A program made the translations under genes and the position numbers. DNA of 7,407 nt. Origin: an uncultured Parabacteroides sp. (GTDB lineage: Bacteria; Bacteroidota; Bacteroidia; Bacteroidales; Tannerellaceae). The stretch is from contig CALBYC010000065.1 in assembly GCA_937890135.1 (NCBI GenBank), forward strand, positions 1 to 7,407, in the 5' to 3' direction. Positions 1 to 6,676 of the stretch are shown here, in pieces (within the stretch, counting starts at the first letter, position 1; every line of letters starts with the position of its first letter). The notes beneath the pieces were generated by a model that made no database searches, was not told the origin of the DNA, and saw nothing but the letters and a program-made list of their open reading frames with translations.

Positions 1-1485
1 TTTTTGAAAGAAAAAGGATATGAAGTTGTTCCGGTGATTAGTGGCCAGGATGCCATAGACTGTTGCCGCCAGGATGCCTTTGATATTATCTTTCTGGATG
101 AAAACATGCCCGGACTGACAGGCTTGGAAACCTTGGCACAAATCAAGGAGATTGCGCCGAATGTCCCGGTTGTCATGGTCACGAAGAGCGAAGAAGAGAG
201 CATCATGAACCAAGCTATCGGGAATAAAATAGCCGACTACCTGATTAAGCCGGTCAACCCCAACCAGCTTTTGCTGTCCATCAAGAAGAATGTGCATAAA
301 AATGTCATCATCTCAGAAACTACAACTCAAAGTTACCAACAGGAATTCGGCCGGATTGGAATGCAAATCAATGACTCCTTGACCACGCATGACTGGAAAG
401 AGGTGTACAAAAAGTTGGTCTATTGGGAATTGGAATTGGAAAGCAGCCAGACACAGATGATGGATATGCTGTTGAAGCAAAAGGAGGAGGCTAATTGGGC
501 ATTCGGGAAATTCATAAAGAAAAACTACGAAAGTTGGATCAACCATCCCGAGCAACGTCCGCTGATGAGTCCTGACCTTTTCAAAAAACGTGTTTTCCCG
601 CTATTGGATGGAGGAGAGAAAATTTTTTTTATTTTGATTGATAATTTCCGTATGGACCAATGGCGCGTGGTGAAAGACCTGCTGTCCGAATTTTATACAT
701 TTGATGAAGACATGTATTATAGCATATTGCCCACAGCCACTCAATATGCCCGCAATTCCATCTTTTCAGGGTTAATGCCTTCGCAAATCGAGAAATTATT
801 CCCCGATTTATGGGTGGATGAAGAGAGCGAAGAAGGGAAAAACTTGAACGAAGCCCCTCTTATCCAAACTCAAATCGATAGATTCCGCAAGAGATATTCC
901 TTCTCATATAACAAGGTTCATGATTCCCAATATGGCGAAAAGCTGTTAGGAATGATTCCATCGTTACTGAAGAACCAATTAAATGTTATCATCCTTAACT
1001 TTGTGGACATGTTGTCGCATGCAAGGACTGAAAGCAAAATGATTCGCGAATTGGCACAAAGCGAAGCAGCTTACCGAAGCCTGACCCGTTCGTGGTTTCG
1101 CCACTCCACCACCTTGGAATTGTTCAGGCGAATCGCAAAAACAGGATATAAGGTAATCGTGACGACGGACCATGGGACAATCCGTGTGGATACTCCTGTA
1201 AAAGTGATTGGAGATAAGAACACCAACACCAACTTGCGTTACAAATTGGGGAAGAATTTAAGTTATAACCCGAAAGAAGTGTTTGAAATACGTGAACCGC
1301 AGAAAGTCGGGCTTCCTTCGCCCAACCTGAGCAGCAAGTATATATTTGCCTTAGGGCAGGACTTCTTTGCTTATCCGAACAATTACAATTATTACGTCTC
1401 TTATTACAAGAATACTTTCCAGCACGGGGGAATTTCCATGGAAGAGATGATCATACCATTCATCACATTGATGCCGAGGAAGTGA
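1..1485 (+). CDS. porX: PorX-like response regulator with C-terminal PglZ (alkaline phosphatase superfamily) domain, 5' end cut off
   Basis: The frame is open from the first base, so the true start lies upstream; about 20 residues with the acidic pocket of the receiver domain are missing. Numbering from the TTG codon at nt 4, the receiver domain covers about 1-100. It has the phospho-acceptor Asp32 (in FLDENMPG), Thr60 and Lys82 (in IKPVNP). A helical linker follows, then a PglZ domain from about residue 200 to the end. All alkaline-phosphatase-type residues appear present: Asp213, nucleophile-like Thr244 (PTATQ), Asp335 and His339 (DMLSH), Asp389-His390 (TTDHG) and His474 (QHGG). Known family members act with the kinase PorY in control of type IX secretion, and their PglZ domain is a zinc-dependent phosphodiesterase acting on oligonucleotides. 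There is no DNA-binding domain in the visible part. Whether this organism has a type IX system cannot be seen. No clear terminator follows the stop codon. Confidence 0.9.
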   Translation, partial: FLKEKGYEVVPVISGQDAIDCCRQDAFDIIFLDENMPGLTGLETLAQIKEIAPNVPVVMVTKSEEESIMNQAIGNKIADYLIKPVNPNQLLLSIKKNVHKNVIISETTTQSYQQEFGRIGMQINDSLTTHDWKEVYKKLVYWELELESSQTQMMDMLLKQKEEANWAFGKFIKKNYESWINHPEQRPLMSPDLFKKRVFPLLDGGEKIFFILIDNFRMDQWRVVKDLLSEFYTFDEDMYYSILPTATQYARNSIFSGLMPSQIEKLFPDLWVDEESEEGKNLNEAPLIQTQIDRFRKRYSFSYNKVHDSQYGEKLLGMIPSLLKNQLNVIILNFVDMLSHARTESKMIRELAQSEAAYRSLTRSWFRHSTTLELFRRIAKTGYKVIVTTDHGTIRVDTPVKVIGDKNTNTNLRYKLGKNLSYNPKEVFEIREPQKVGLPSPNLSSKYIFALGQDFFAYPNNYNYYVSYYKNTFQHGGISMEEMIIPFITLMPRK

Positions 1486-1521
1486 TTCAGACTACTATTT
1501 GGATAGACAGCATGCTTCTGC

Positions 1522-1535
1522 CTAATAATTATTAG
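1522..1535. promoter_or_regulatory. 14-bp perfect palindrome upstream of the polyprenyl synthase promoter
   Basis: CTAATAATTATTAG is perfectly self-complementary. It lies just upstream of the inferred -33 region of the next gene, roughly 45 to 58 bases before the expected transcription start. That position would suit an activator or repressor dimer, but an AT-only core can arise by chance and no regulator is known to me for this site. It lacks a T-run and is not a convincing terminator for the upstream gene. Confidence 0.3.
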
Positions 1536-1544
1536 ACACCATTG

Positions 1545-1576
1545 TTGCCGTTGATAAATAGTTTTTGTTACTTTTG
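1545..1576 (+). promoter_or_regulatory. Bacteroidetes-type promoter for polyprenyl synthase gene
   Basis: A perfect -7 box TACTTTTG (consensus TAnnTTTG) lies at 1569-1576. A TTG at 1545-1547 serves as a minimal -33 element, 21 bases upstream, within the usual 19-21 spacing. Transcription should begin near 1580, which leaves a leader of only about 15 bases before the ATG at 1595. The box overlaps the TTG at 1565 and rules out that upstream start. Confidence 0.7.
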
Positions 1577-1594
1577 CATTGCGTTGGACGAAAT

Positions 1595-2566
1595 ATGATA
1601 GACAGAAGCAAAATAGAAGAACCGGTAGCTGCAGAATTTTCCCGCTTTAACACGGAGTTTGAAACCTCCTTGCGAAGCGAGACGCGGAGATTGCAGGCTG
1701 CTATCGAACAGATATTGAAGGCAACGGGCAAACATGTGCGCCCGCTGCTGGTATTGTTGTCGGCCAAGATGTGTGGAGGCGTGACGGATTGCACAATCAA
1801 CTCTGCCGTGTTTTTGGAATTGTTGCACACGGCTACCCTGATTCATGATGATGTGGTCGATGAGACCCATGAAAGGCGGGGCATCCCGTCCTTGAATGCC
1901 ATATTCGATAACCGGGTCGCCGTATTGGCAGGCGATTATGTTCTTTCAACCGCTTTGATTCGCTCAATCCAAACAGGCGATTTGCGCATCATCGGCATTG
2001 TTTCCGACTTGGGCAGGGAGCTTTCCGAAGGAGAAATCAAACAGATGGAAACAGCGGATGAAAGTATTTTGGATGAATCCTGCTACCTGCAAGTCATATA
2101 CAAGAAAACCGCCACTTTGCTTGCCGCATGTACGGCCATCGGCGCCATTTCTGCTGGCGCGGATGCTCCTGCTATCGAGACGATGAGGAGTTTTGGGGAA
2201 AATATAGGCTATGCCTTCCAAATCCGAGATGACATATTTGACTATTTCAAGGAATCGAACATAGGGAAGCCTACGGGGAATGATATTCGCGAAGGGAAAG
2301 TGACCCTGCCATTATTATATGCTTTGAACCATGAAGGGGAAAAAGCAGAGCCAATGCTGGAAATCATCCGTAAAAAGGATTTTACAGATGAACATGTCGA
2401 CCAACTGATTCAGTTTGCCAAAGAGCATGGCGGCATTGAATATGCAAAAAGACGAATGACGGAATTTCGCAACGAAGCAGTCAGGATGTTGGATTCATTC
2501 CCGGATTCACCGTCCCGACAAGCCTTGACAGATTTGGCTGATTATATTATCATGCGTGACAAATAG
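1595..2566 (+). CDS. ispB: Long-chain all-trans polyprenyl diphosphate synthase
   Basis: This 323-residue cytoplasmic enzyme condenses isopentenyl diphosphate with an allylic diphosphate to build a long all-trans chain, probably the side chain of menaquinone in this lineage. The isoprenoid synthase signatures are complete. GKHVRP at 45-50 supplies diphosphate-binding residues. The first aspartate-rich motif is Asp85-Asp86-x-x-Asp89, the second is Asp212-Asp213-x-x-Asp216, and GKPTGND follows at 224-230. The fifth residue before the first motif is Ala80, small as in long-chain enzymes rather than aromatic as in short-chain ones. Exact chain length cannot be read from the sequence. The ATG at 1595 is chosen because the promoter box lies across the alternative TTG at 1565 and the length then matches the family. 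It has its own promoter, so it need not be cotranscribed with the porX-like gene. The gene symbol is by homology to the octaprenyl diphosphate synthase group. Confidence 0.93.
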   Translation: MIDRSKIEEPVAAEFSRFNTEFETSLRSETRRLQAAIEQILKATGKHVRPLLVLLSAKMCGGVTDCTINSAVFLELLHTATLIHDDVVDETHERRGIPSLNAIFDNRVAVLAGDYVLSTALIRSIQTGDLRIIGIVSDLGRELSEGEIKQMETADESILDESCYLQVIYKKTATLLAACTAIGAISAGADAPAIETMRSFGENIGYAFQIRDDIFDYFKESNIGKPTGNDIREGKVTLPLLYALNHEGEKAEPMLEIIRKKDFTDEHVDQLIQFAKEHGGIEYAKRRMTEFRNEAVRMLDSFPDSPSRQALTDLADYIIMRDK

Positions 2567-2599
2567 CACCGGGTCTTCCTGAAAAAGATGCTGCCTTCT

Positions 2600-2665
2600 T
2601 TTGGAAAAGGCCGTGACTGATTTGGAAAATGACTGCGACCGATCTGAGGAAAGACTGCGACCGAT
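2600..2665. repeat. Degenerate 22-nt tandem repeat, three clear units
   Basis: Three contiguous 22-base units lie at 2600-2621, 2622-2643 and 2644-2665. The last two share the exact 13-mer GACTGCGACCGAT (2631-2643 and 2653-2665) and match at 17 of 22 positions; the first two match at 15 of 22. The block 2578-2599 has a similar purine-rich start (ctgaaaaag) and may be a decayed fourth unit. The array starts soon after the synthase stop codon and does not look coding. Function is unknown. Confidence 0.7.
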
Positions 2666-2774
2666 TTTAAACTTTATGGAGGTGGAATTAATCCATCCAA
2701 ATAACGCATTTATTGCCTGTTTATGCCCATTACGAATATTTTTCAGACCGACCAAGTCATGATATGGGTTTAAA

Positions 2775-2811
2775 TAAAAAGAGTAAGTATCGTTGATACT
2801 TACTCTTTTTA
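2775..2811. terminator. Bidirectional intrinsic terminator between convergent units
   Basis: A perfect inverted repeat with 17-base arms (TAAAAAGAGTAAGTATC and its complement) flanks a GTT loop. The A-run in one arm and T-run in the other give a hairpin with a terminal U-tract on either strand. On the minus strand it starts only four bases past the tRNA-Gln discriminator base, so it should end that transcript; on the plus strand it should end the polyprenyl synthase transcript. Confidence 0.9.
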
Positions 2812-2815
2812 CCTG

Positions 2816-2886
2816 TTGTCTCACGAGGATTCGAACCTCGACAGACAGAACCAAAAACTGTAGTGCTACCATTACACCATGAGACA
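2816..2886 (-). tRNA. tRNA-Gln (anticodon UUG)
   Basis: Read on the minus strand, 71 bases fold as a full cloverleaf. There is a 7-bp acceptor stem TGTCTCA/TGAGACA, a D arm GTGT/GCAC, an anticodon arm, a 4-base variable loop, and a T arm CGAGG/CCTCG around TTCGAAT. The anticodon loop TTTTGGT carries TTG (2852-2854), decoding CAA and, by wobble, CAG glutamine codons. The base pair next to the loop (31-39) is a U-U mismatch. The discriminator is A and the 3' CCA is not encoded, so it must be added after transcription. A short leader with a weak 6-bp hairpin (2894-2910) lies between its promoter and the mature 5' end. tyrS lies directly upstream on the same strand. Confidence 0.96.
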
Positions 2887-2914
2887 ATCCGAAGCTTTTA
2901 TCTAAAAAGCAATG

Positions 2915-2945
2915 CAAAGGTAAACATTAGGATTCATCCTTGCAA
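2915..2945 (-). promoter_or_regulatory. Promoter of tRNA-Gln
   Basis: On the minus strand, TACCTTTG (2922 to 2915) matches the Bacteroidetes -7 consensus TAnnTTTG exactly. A TTG (2945 to 2943, within CTTG) lies 20 bases upstream as the -33 element. Transcription should start near 2911, about 24 bases before the mature tRNA. The box lies between the tyrS stop and the tRNA, so the tRNA can be made independently of tyrS. Confidence 0.75.
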
Positions 2946-2957
2946 GCATTCGCCCCG

Positions 2958-4250
2958 TTATTTTGCAATTATTAAGTAATAATTCTTCTTTCCTCGCTGG
3001 ATAAGCAGATATTTCTGGTTTAGCAGGAAGTTACTATCCACTGTCAAATCAACATCTGCCACCTTCTCCTTGTTCAAGCCAACGCCTCCGCTTTGAATCA
3101 ACTTTCTCATTTCACCCTTGGAAGAGAATATTTTTGCCTTTTCAACGCACAAATCTATCAATTTTATGCCTCCTGTTATTTCATCACGAGATACTTCAAA
3201 CTGCGGAACGCCATTGAATACATCCAACAAAGTTGCTTCATCCAGTTTTTTCAACGCATCAGAAGTGGCATTGCCGAATAAAATATTGGAAGCTTCCACG
3301 GCTGCATTATAATCCTCATCAGAATGCACCATAACCGTTACTTCTTTGGCCAATCGTTTCTGCAAAGGGCGCAAATGGGGAGCAGCTTCTTGTTCTGCAA
3401 TCAAAGCCTCTATTTCCTCTTTGGGAAGAGCCGTGAAAATCTTAATATACTTAGCAGCGTCGGTATCCGTTACATTCAACCAGAATTGATAGAACTTGTA
3501 CGGAGATGTATAACGCCGGTCCAACCACACGTTCCCCGATTCGGTTTTGCCAAACTTACCACCATCTGCTTTTGTAATCAAAGGGCAAGTCAAGGCAAAC
3601 ACTTCTCCCCCGTTGGTTCTACGGATTAATTCTGCTCCCGTAGTGATGTTGCCCCATTGGTCAGACCCGCCCAATTGAAGTTTGCAATTCTTTGTTTCAT
3701 ATAAATGCAGGAAATCATAACCTTGCAATAACTGGTAAGTAAATTCAGTGAAAGACAAGCCGTCGCGCGCTTCTCCGTTCAAACGTTTCTGAACAGAATC
3801 TTTCGCCATCATATAGTTAACCGTGATATGTTTACCTACCGAACGGGCAAAATCAAGGAACGAGAAATCTTTCATCCAATCATAGTTGTTCACCAATTCT
3901 GCTTTGTTAGGCGCATCGGATTCAAAGTCCAAGAATTTACCTAATTGTTTTTTTATACACTCTTGATTATGGCGCAAAGTCTCTTCATCCAGCAAATTCC
4001 TTTCCTGGGATTTACCGGAAGGGTCACCTATCATACCTGTCGCACCACCAATCAAAGCCAATGGTTTATGGCCGCAACGCTGGAAATGCCTCAACATCAT
4101 GACACCACACAGATGCCCAATATGAAGAGAATCTGCTGTCGGGTCGATGCCCAGATAAGCAGTAACCATCTCTTTTTGCAGTAATTCTTCAGTCCCAGGC
4201 ATCATGGTATGTACCATCCCACGCCATTTCAATTCTTCTACAAAATTCAT
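2958..4250 (-). CDS. tyrS: Tyrosyl-tRNA synthetase
   Basis: This 430-residue class I synthetase attaches tyrosine to tRNA-Tyr in the cytoplasm, and the length is normal for the bacterial form. The Rossmann-fold catalytic domain has Tyr32 and Asp36 in YLGIDPTADSLHIGH, the HIGH signature at 43-46, YQLLQGYD at 172-179 and LQLGGSDQWGN at 191-201, all of which line the tyrosine pocket. The KMSKS-like loop is KFGKT at 232-236. An anticodon-binding helical region follows, and residues from about 375 to the end form an S4 RNA-binding domain. The ATG at 4250 gives the expected N-terminus; no Shine-Dalgarno sequence precedes it. No intrinsic terminator is visible between its stop and tRNA-Gln, so some transcripts may run through the tRNA to the hairpin beyond. 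Confidence 0.98.
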   Translation of the reverse strand: MNFVEELKWRGMVHTMMPGTEELLQKEMVTAYLGIDPTADSLHIGHLCGVMMLRHFQRCGHKPLALIGGATGMIGDPSGKSQERNLLDEETLRHNQECIKKQLGKFLDFESDAPNKAELVNNYDWMKDFSFLDFARSVGKHITVNYMMAKDSVQKRLNGEARDGLSFTEFTYQLLQGYDFLHLYETKNCKLQLGGSDQWGNITTGAELIRRTNGGEVFALTCPLITKADGGKFGKTESGNVWLDRRYTSPYKFYQFWLNVTDTDAAKYIKIFTALPKEEIEALIAEQEAAPHLRPLQKRLAKEVTVMVHSDEDYNAAVEASNILFGNATSDALKKLDEATLLDVFNGVPQFEVSRDEITGGIKLIDLCVEKAKIFSSKGEMRKLIQSGGVGLNKEKVADVDLTVDSNFLLNQKYLLIQRGKKNYYLIIAK

Positions 4251-4282
4251 CGTATTCGTCCATTATAAATAATATACAGCAG

Positions 4283-4290
4283 CAAATATA
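4283..4290 (-). promoter_or_regulatory. -7 box of tyrS promoter
   Basis: TATATTTG on the minus strand matches TAnnTTTG exactly. A TTTG (4317 to 4314) lies 23 bases upstream, slightly further than usual, so the -33 element is uncertain. The expected start near 4279 gives tyrS a leader of about 28 bases. That leader includes an out-of-frame ATG at 4263. Confidence 0.6.
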
Positions 4291-4356
4291 CGACTATATT
4301 ATGGGATTAAAAACAAAATCGAATTTCTCTCGCTGTTTTCTCTTGAATAATCATTT

Positions 4357-4935
4357 TTATCTGTTCTCCTTCAACCACAATTCGGCACAATCGCACAGCA
4401 TCTGATACCATCCTTCACCAAACTTCCGGACCAAAGGATCTCTGAGGAACTTATAAACTGGCATATTTTCTTTTTTCCCCAGAATCTCAGCAGCCTTGCA
4501 AACATCCCAACGATGGTAATTGACGGCCTTATAAAGGCCATAATCCCCAACCCGTATCGGGTACAAATGGCATGATATCGGTTTATAAAAGTTACATTTC
4601 CCGGCACGAAAGGCTTTTTCTATAGCACAATAGCAACACCCTTTTCCATCATAGCAAGTAAATACGCAATCTTTGTCATTCACAATCGAGGTAACCAGGT
4701 CTCCATCTTGGTCGGTATATACGACTCCTTGCTCCTTAATAATTCTTTGGGCTTCGGGAGCAAGGTCGTCCCAAATGACTGGCAACACCCTCTCTAATTC
4801 GGCAACTTCATCAACTTCAACCGGAGCACCGGCATCTCCCTCGATGCAACATTGACCCATGCAGGCATCCAAGTTACAGACAAATTTCTCACTAAAGACA
4901 TCGGTAGATACTACTACGTCTTCTATTTGAATCAT
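4357..4935 (-). CDS. DUF3109 family cysteine-rich protein (putative metal or iron-sulfur binding)
   Basis: The product is a soluble 192-residue protein of the DUF3109 family, common in Bacteroidetes; function is not established. It has 14 cysteines, many clustered as in CxxxCxxCC-type zinc/iron-chelating proteins: Cys20, Cys25, Cys29-Cys30 (CMGQCC), Cys90, Cys94, Cys100-Cys101, Cys103, Cys114, Cys122 (in KPISCHLYPIRV), Cys146, and Cys181 and Cys183 near the C-terminus. No signal peptide or membrane segment is seen. The frame stays open back to 5034, but that extension crosses the gpmI terminator hairpin. The N-terminus MIQIEDVVVS also looks like that of the family, so the ATG at 4935 is preferred; the ATG at 4938 is nearly equivalent. 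It has no clear TAnnTTTG box and may depend on read-through from gpmI. A binding role for iron-sulfur or zinc is inferred from cysteine spacing only. Confidence 0.88.
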   Translation of the reverse strand: MIQIEDVVVSTDVFSEKFVCNLDACMGQCCIEGDAGAPVEVDEVAELERVLPVIWDDLAPEAQRIIKEQGVVYTDQDGDLVTSIVNDKDCVFTCYDGKGCCYCAIEKAFRAGKCNFYKPISCHLYPIRVGDYGLYKAVNYHRWDVCKAAEILGKKENMPVYKFLRDPLVRKFGEGWYQMLCDCAELWLKENR

Positions 4936-4956
4936 CATAATCAATAACCATTTTAA

Positions 4957-5001
4957 TATAAAAACAAACATGCGCCCACTACGAAAAATAGCAGGCGCAT
5001 G
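4957..5001 (-). terminator. Intrinsic terminator of gpmI
   Basis: On the minus strand, CATGCGCCTGCTA and TAGTGGGCGCATG form a 13-bp stem (two G-U pairs) around a 7-base loop (5001 to 4969). A TTTGTTTTTATA tract follows. It begins about 30 bases after the gpmI stop codon and lies ahead of the DUF3109 start, so it should end or attenuate gpmI transcripts. Confidence 0.88.
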
Positions 5002-5030
5002 CACCAATGGATTCTCGTCCTTGCGAATTA

Positions 5031-6548
5031 TCAATCTTCAATCAAGTCTTTTCCTGTCATGTCAGACGGCTGTTCCATACCCATGATGTGCAAAATAGAC
5101 GGAGCCACATCTGCCAATACGCCATTTTCCACTTTCGCATGCTTGTTGGTTGTTACGTATACAAATGGAACAGGGTTCAAAGAATGAGCCGTGTTTGGCG
5201 TTCCGTCAGCATTCAAAGCATGGTCGGCATTGCCATGATCTGCAATGATGATGACTTCGTAGTCGTTGGCCTTGGCTGCTTCAACAGTGTCCCTAACACA
5301 ATTATCAATAGCGACACAAGCCTTTTCAATCGCTTCATACACACCTGTATGTCCCACCATGTCTCCATTCGCATAGTTCACTACGATAAAATCGTATTTT
5401 TTTGTATTGATGGCCGCCACTAATTTGTCTTTTACTTCATAGGCACTCATTTCAGGTTTCAAATCGTATGTGGCCACCTTGGGAGATGGGACTAAAATAC
5501 GATCCTCACCTTCGAAAGGAGCTTCACGCCCTCCGTTGAAGAAGAATGTGACATGAGCATATTTCTCTGTTTCTGCTATATGCAACTGCTTTTTGTTATT
5601 CCTTGAGAGGTATTCACCCAATGTGTCCTTGACATTCTCTTTTGGGAATATAATATGGACGCCCGTAAATGATGAATCATACGGAGTCATGCAATAATAT
5701 TGCAACCCCGGAATGGTCTTCATGCCTTCTTCCGGCATATCTTTCTGGGTCAATACAATGGTCAGCTCTTTCGCACGGTCATTACGATAATTGAAGAAGA
5801 TAACCACGTCACCTTCTTTAATCGTCCCATCAACAGTGGCGTTATTGATAGGTTTAACGAATTCATCTGTCACCTCTTCATCATAGGATTCTTGCATAGC
5901 TTGCACCATGTCCGTGGCCTGCTTGCCCTTTCCTTCAACTAACAAATCATAAGCTTCTTTTATACGATTCCAACGCTTGTCACGATCCATAGCATAGAAA
6001 CGGCCTATAATGGAAGCAATCGTGCCAGCAGACTGAGCACAGTGAGCGGTCAATTGTTCGATAAATCCCTTGCCACTTCTCGGATCAGTATCACGACCAT
6101 CCATAAAACAATGGATGAATGTGTTTTTCAATCCATATTCTTTCGCTATGTCACACAACTTGAACAAATGCTCCAAAGAAGAATGAACACCGCCGGTGGA
6201 GGTCAATCCCATAAAATGCATGCTCTTGCCCGTCTCTTTTGCGTAAGAGAATGCCGAAATGATTTCTTTGTTCTTAAGTATGCTATTATCTGCGCATGCA
6301 CGGTTGATTTTAACCAAGTCCTGATAAACAATACGACCTGCCCCAATATTCAAATGTCCAACCTCCGAATTGCCCATTTGTCCATCTGGTAAACCTACAT
6401 TTTCACCTGAAGCCTGCAACTGAGAATGAGGATAGGTTGCCAATAAAGAGTCCCAATAAGGAGTCGGAGCGTTGAAAATTGCATCGTCTTTCTTATGGTC
6501 TCCTATTCCCCAACCATCCAGAATTATTAAAAGCGCTTTCTTAGCCAT
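5031..6548 (-). CDS. gpmI: 2,3-bisphosphoglycerate-independent phosphoglycerate mutase
   Basis: This 505-residue cytoplasmic enzyme interconverts 3- and 2-phosphoglycerate in glycolysis and gluconeogenesis using two metal ions, usually manganese, and no bisphosphoglycerate cofactor. It belongs to the alkaline phosphatase superfamily, and the length is typical. The phosphatase-like domain has Asp11 (LDGWG), the phosphoserine nucleophile Ser61 (GQMGNSEVGH), Asp396 and His400 (NGDMVGH), Asp437-His438 (ADHGNADH) and His455. The inserted transferase domain, roughly 75-310, has His121, the DGRDTDPRSG segment at 150-159, Arg183 and Arg189, which bind substrate. Lys329 is also conserved. The ATG at 6548 gives the normal N-terminus MAKKALLIILDGWG. 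The predicted leader is about 80 bases, AT-rich and without a Shine-Dalgarno sequence. A strong terminator follows the gene. Confidence 0.98.
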   Translation of the reverse strand: MAKKALLIILDGWGIGDHKKDDAIFNAPTPYWDSLLATYPHSQLQASGENVGLPDGQMGNSEVGHLNIGAGRIVYQDLVKINRACADNSILKNKEIISAFSYAKETGKSMHFMGLTSTGGVHSSLEHLFKLCDIAKEYGLKNTFIHCFMDGRDTDPRSGKGFIEQLTAHCAQSAGTIASIIGRFYAMDRDKRWNRIKEAYDLLVEGKGKQATDMVQAMQESYDEEVTDEFVKPINNATVDGTIKEGDVVIFFNYRNDRAKELTIVLTQKDMPEEGMKTIPGLQYYCMTPYDSSFTGVHIIFPKENVKDTLGEYLSRNNKKQLHIAETEKYAHVTFFFNGGREAPFEGEDRILVPSPKVATYDLKPEMSAYEVKDKLVAAINTKKYDFIVVNYANGDMVGHTGVYEAIEKACVAIDNCVRDTVEAAKANDYEVIIIADHGNADHALNADGTPNTAHSLNPVPFVYVTTNKHAKVENGVLADVAPSILHIMGMEQPSDMTGKDLIED

Positions 6549-6632
6549 AATTATTTGAGTTTATATTGTTTTGTATTTCTTTCTTAAACAGCCTCTTTCA
6601 CTAGATTAGGACTATCTGTTTCGTTTTCGCTG

Positions 6633-6640
6633 CAAATATA
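6633..6640 (-). promoter_or_regulatory. -7 box of gpmI promoter
   Basis: TATATTTG on the minus strand is an exact match to TAnnTTTG. No good -33 TTTG is seen at the expected 19-21 base spacing, so strength is uncertain. A start near 6629 would give gpmI a leader of about 80 bases. It lies back to back with the promoter of the metallopeptidase gene. Confidence 0.5.
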
Positions 6641-6676
6641 ACAATTCTAAAACTATAATTGTTGGTAACAATCTAT

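Noticed and set aside
1522..1830. 102-codon minus-strand frame opposite the start of the polyprenyl synthase gene
   Set aside because: Antisense to conserved synthase motifs, with no recognisable domain and no promoter box.
2629..2670. 13-codon ATG frame inside the tandem repeat
   Set aside because: It consists almost entirely of repeat units, has no ribosome binding site or promoter, and is too short to support.
2507..2917. 136-codon minus-strand frame
   Set aside because: It covers the tRNA-Gln gene, the terminator hairpin, the tandem repeat and the end of the polyprenyl synthase gene, so it is very unlikely to be a protein gene.
2887..2957. Possible terminator between tyrS and tRNA-Gln
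   Set aside because: The only inverted repeat is a weak 6-bp AT-rich stem (2894-2910), which lies after the tRNA promoter and has no T-run in the right place.
4936..5034. N-terminal extension of the DUF3109 frame back to 5034
   Set aside because: The extra 33 codons run across the gpmI terminator hairpin and overlap the gpmI stop codon, and their sequence does not look like the family's N-terminus.
5007..5423. 138-codon plus-strand frame opposite gpmI
   Set aside because: It lies wholly antisense to a well-conserved enzyme gene and has no recognisable domain; it is a shadow frame.
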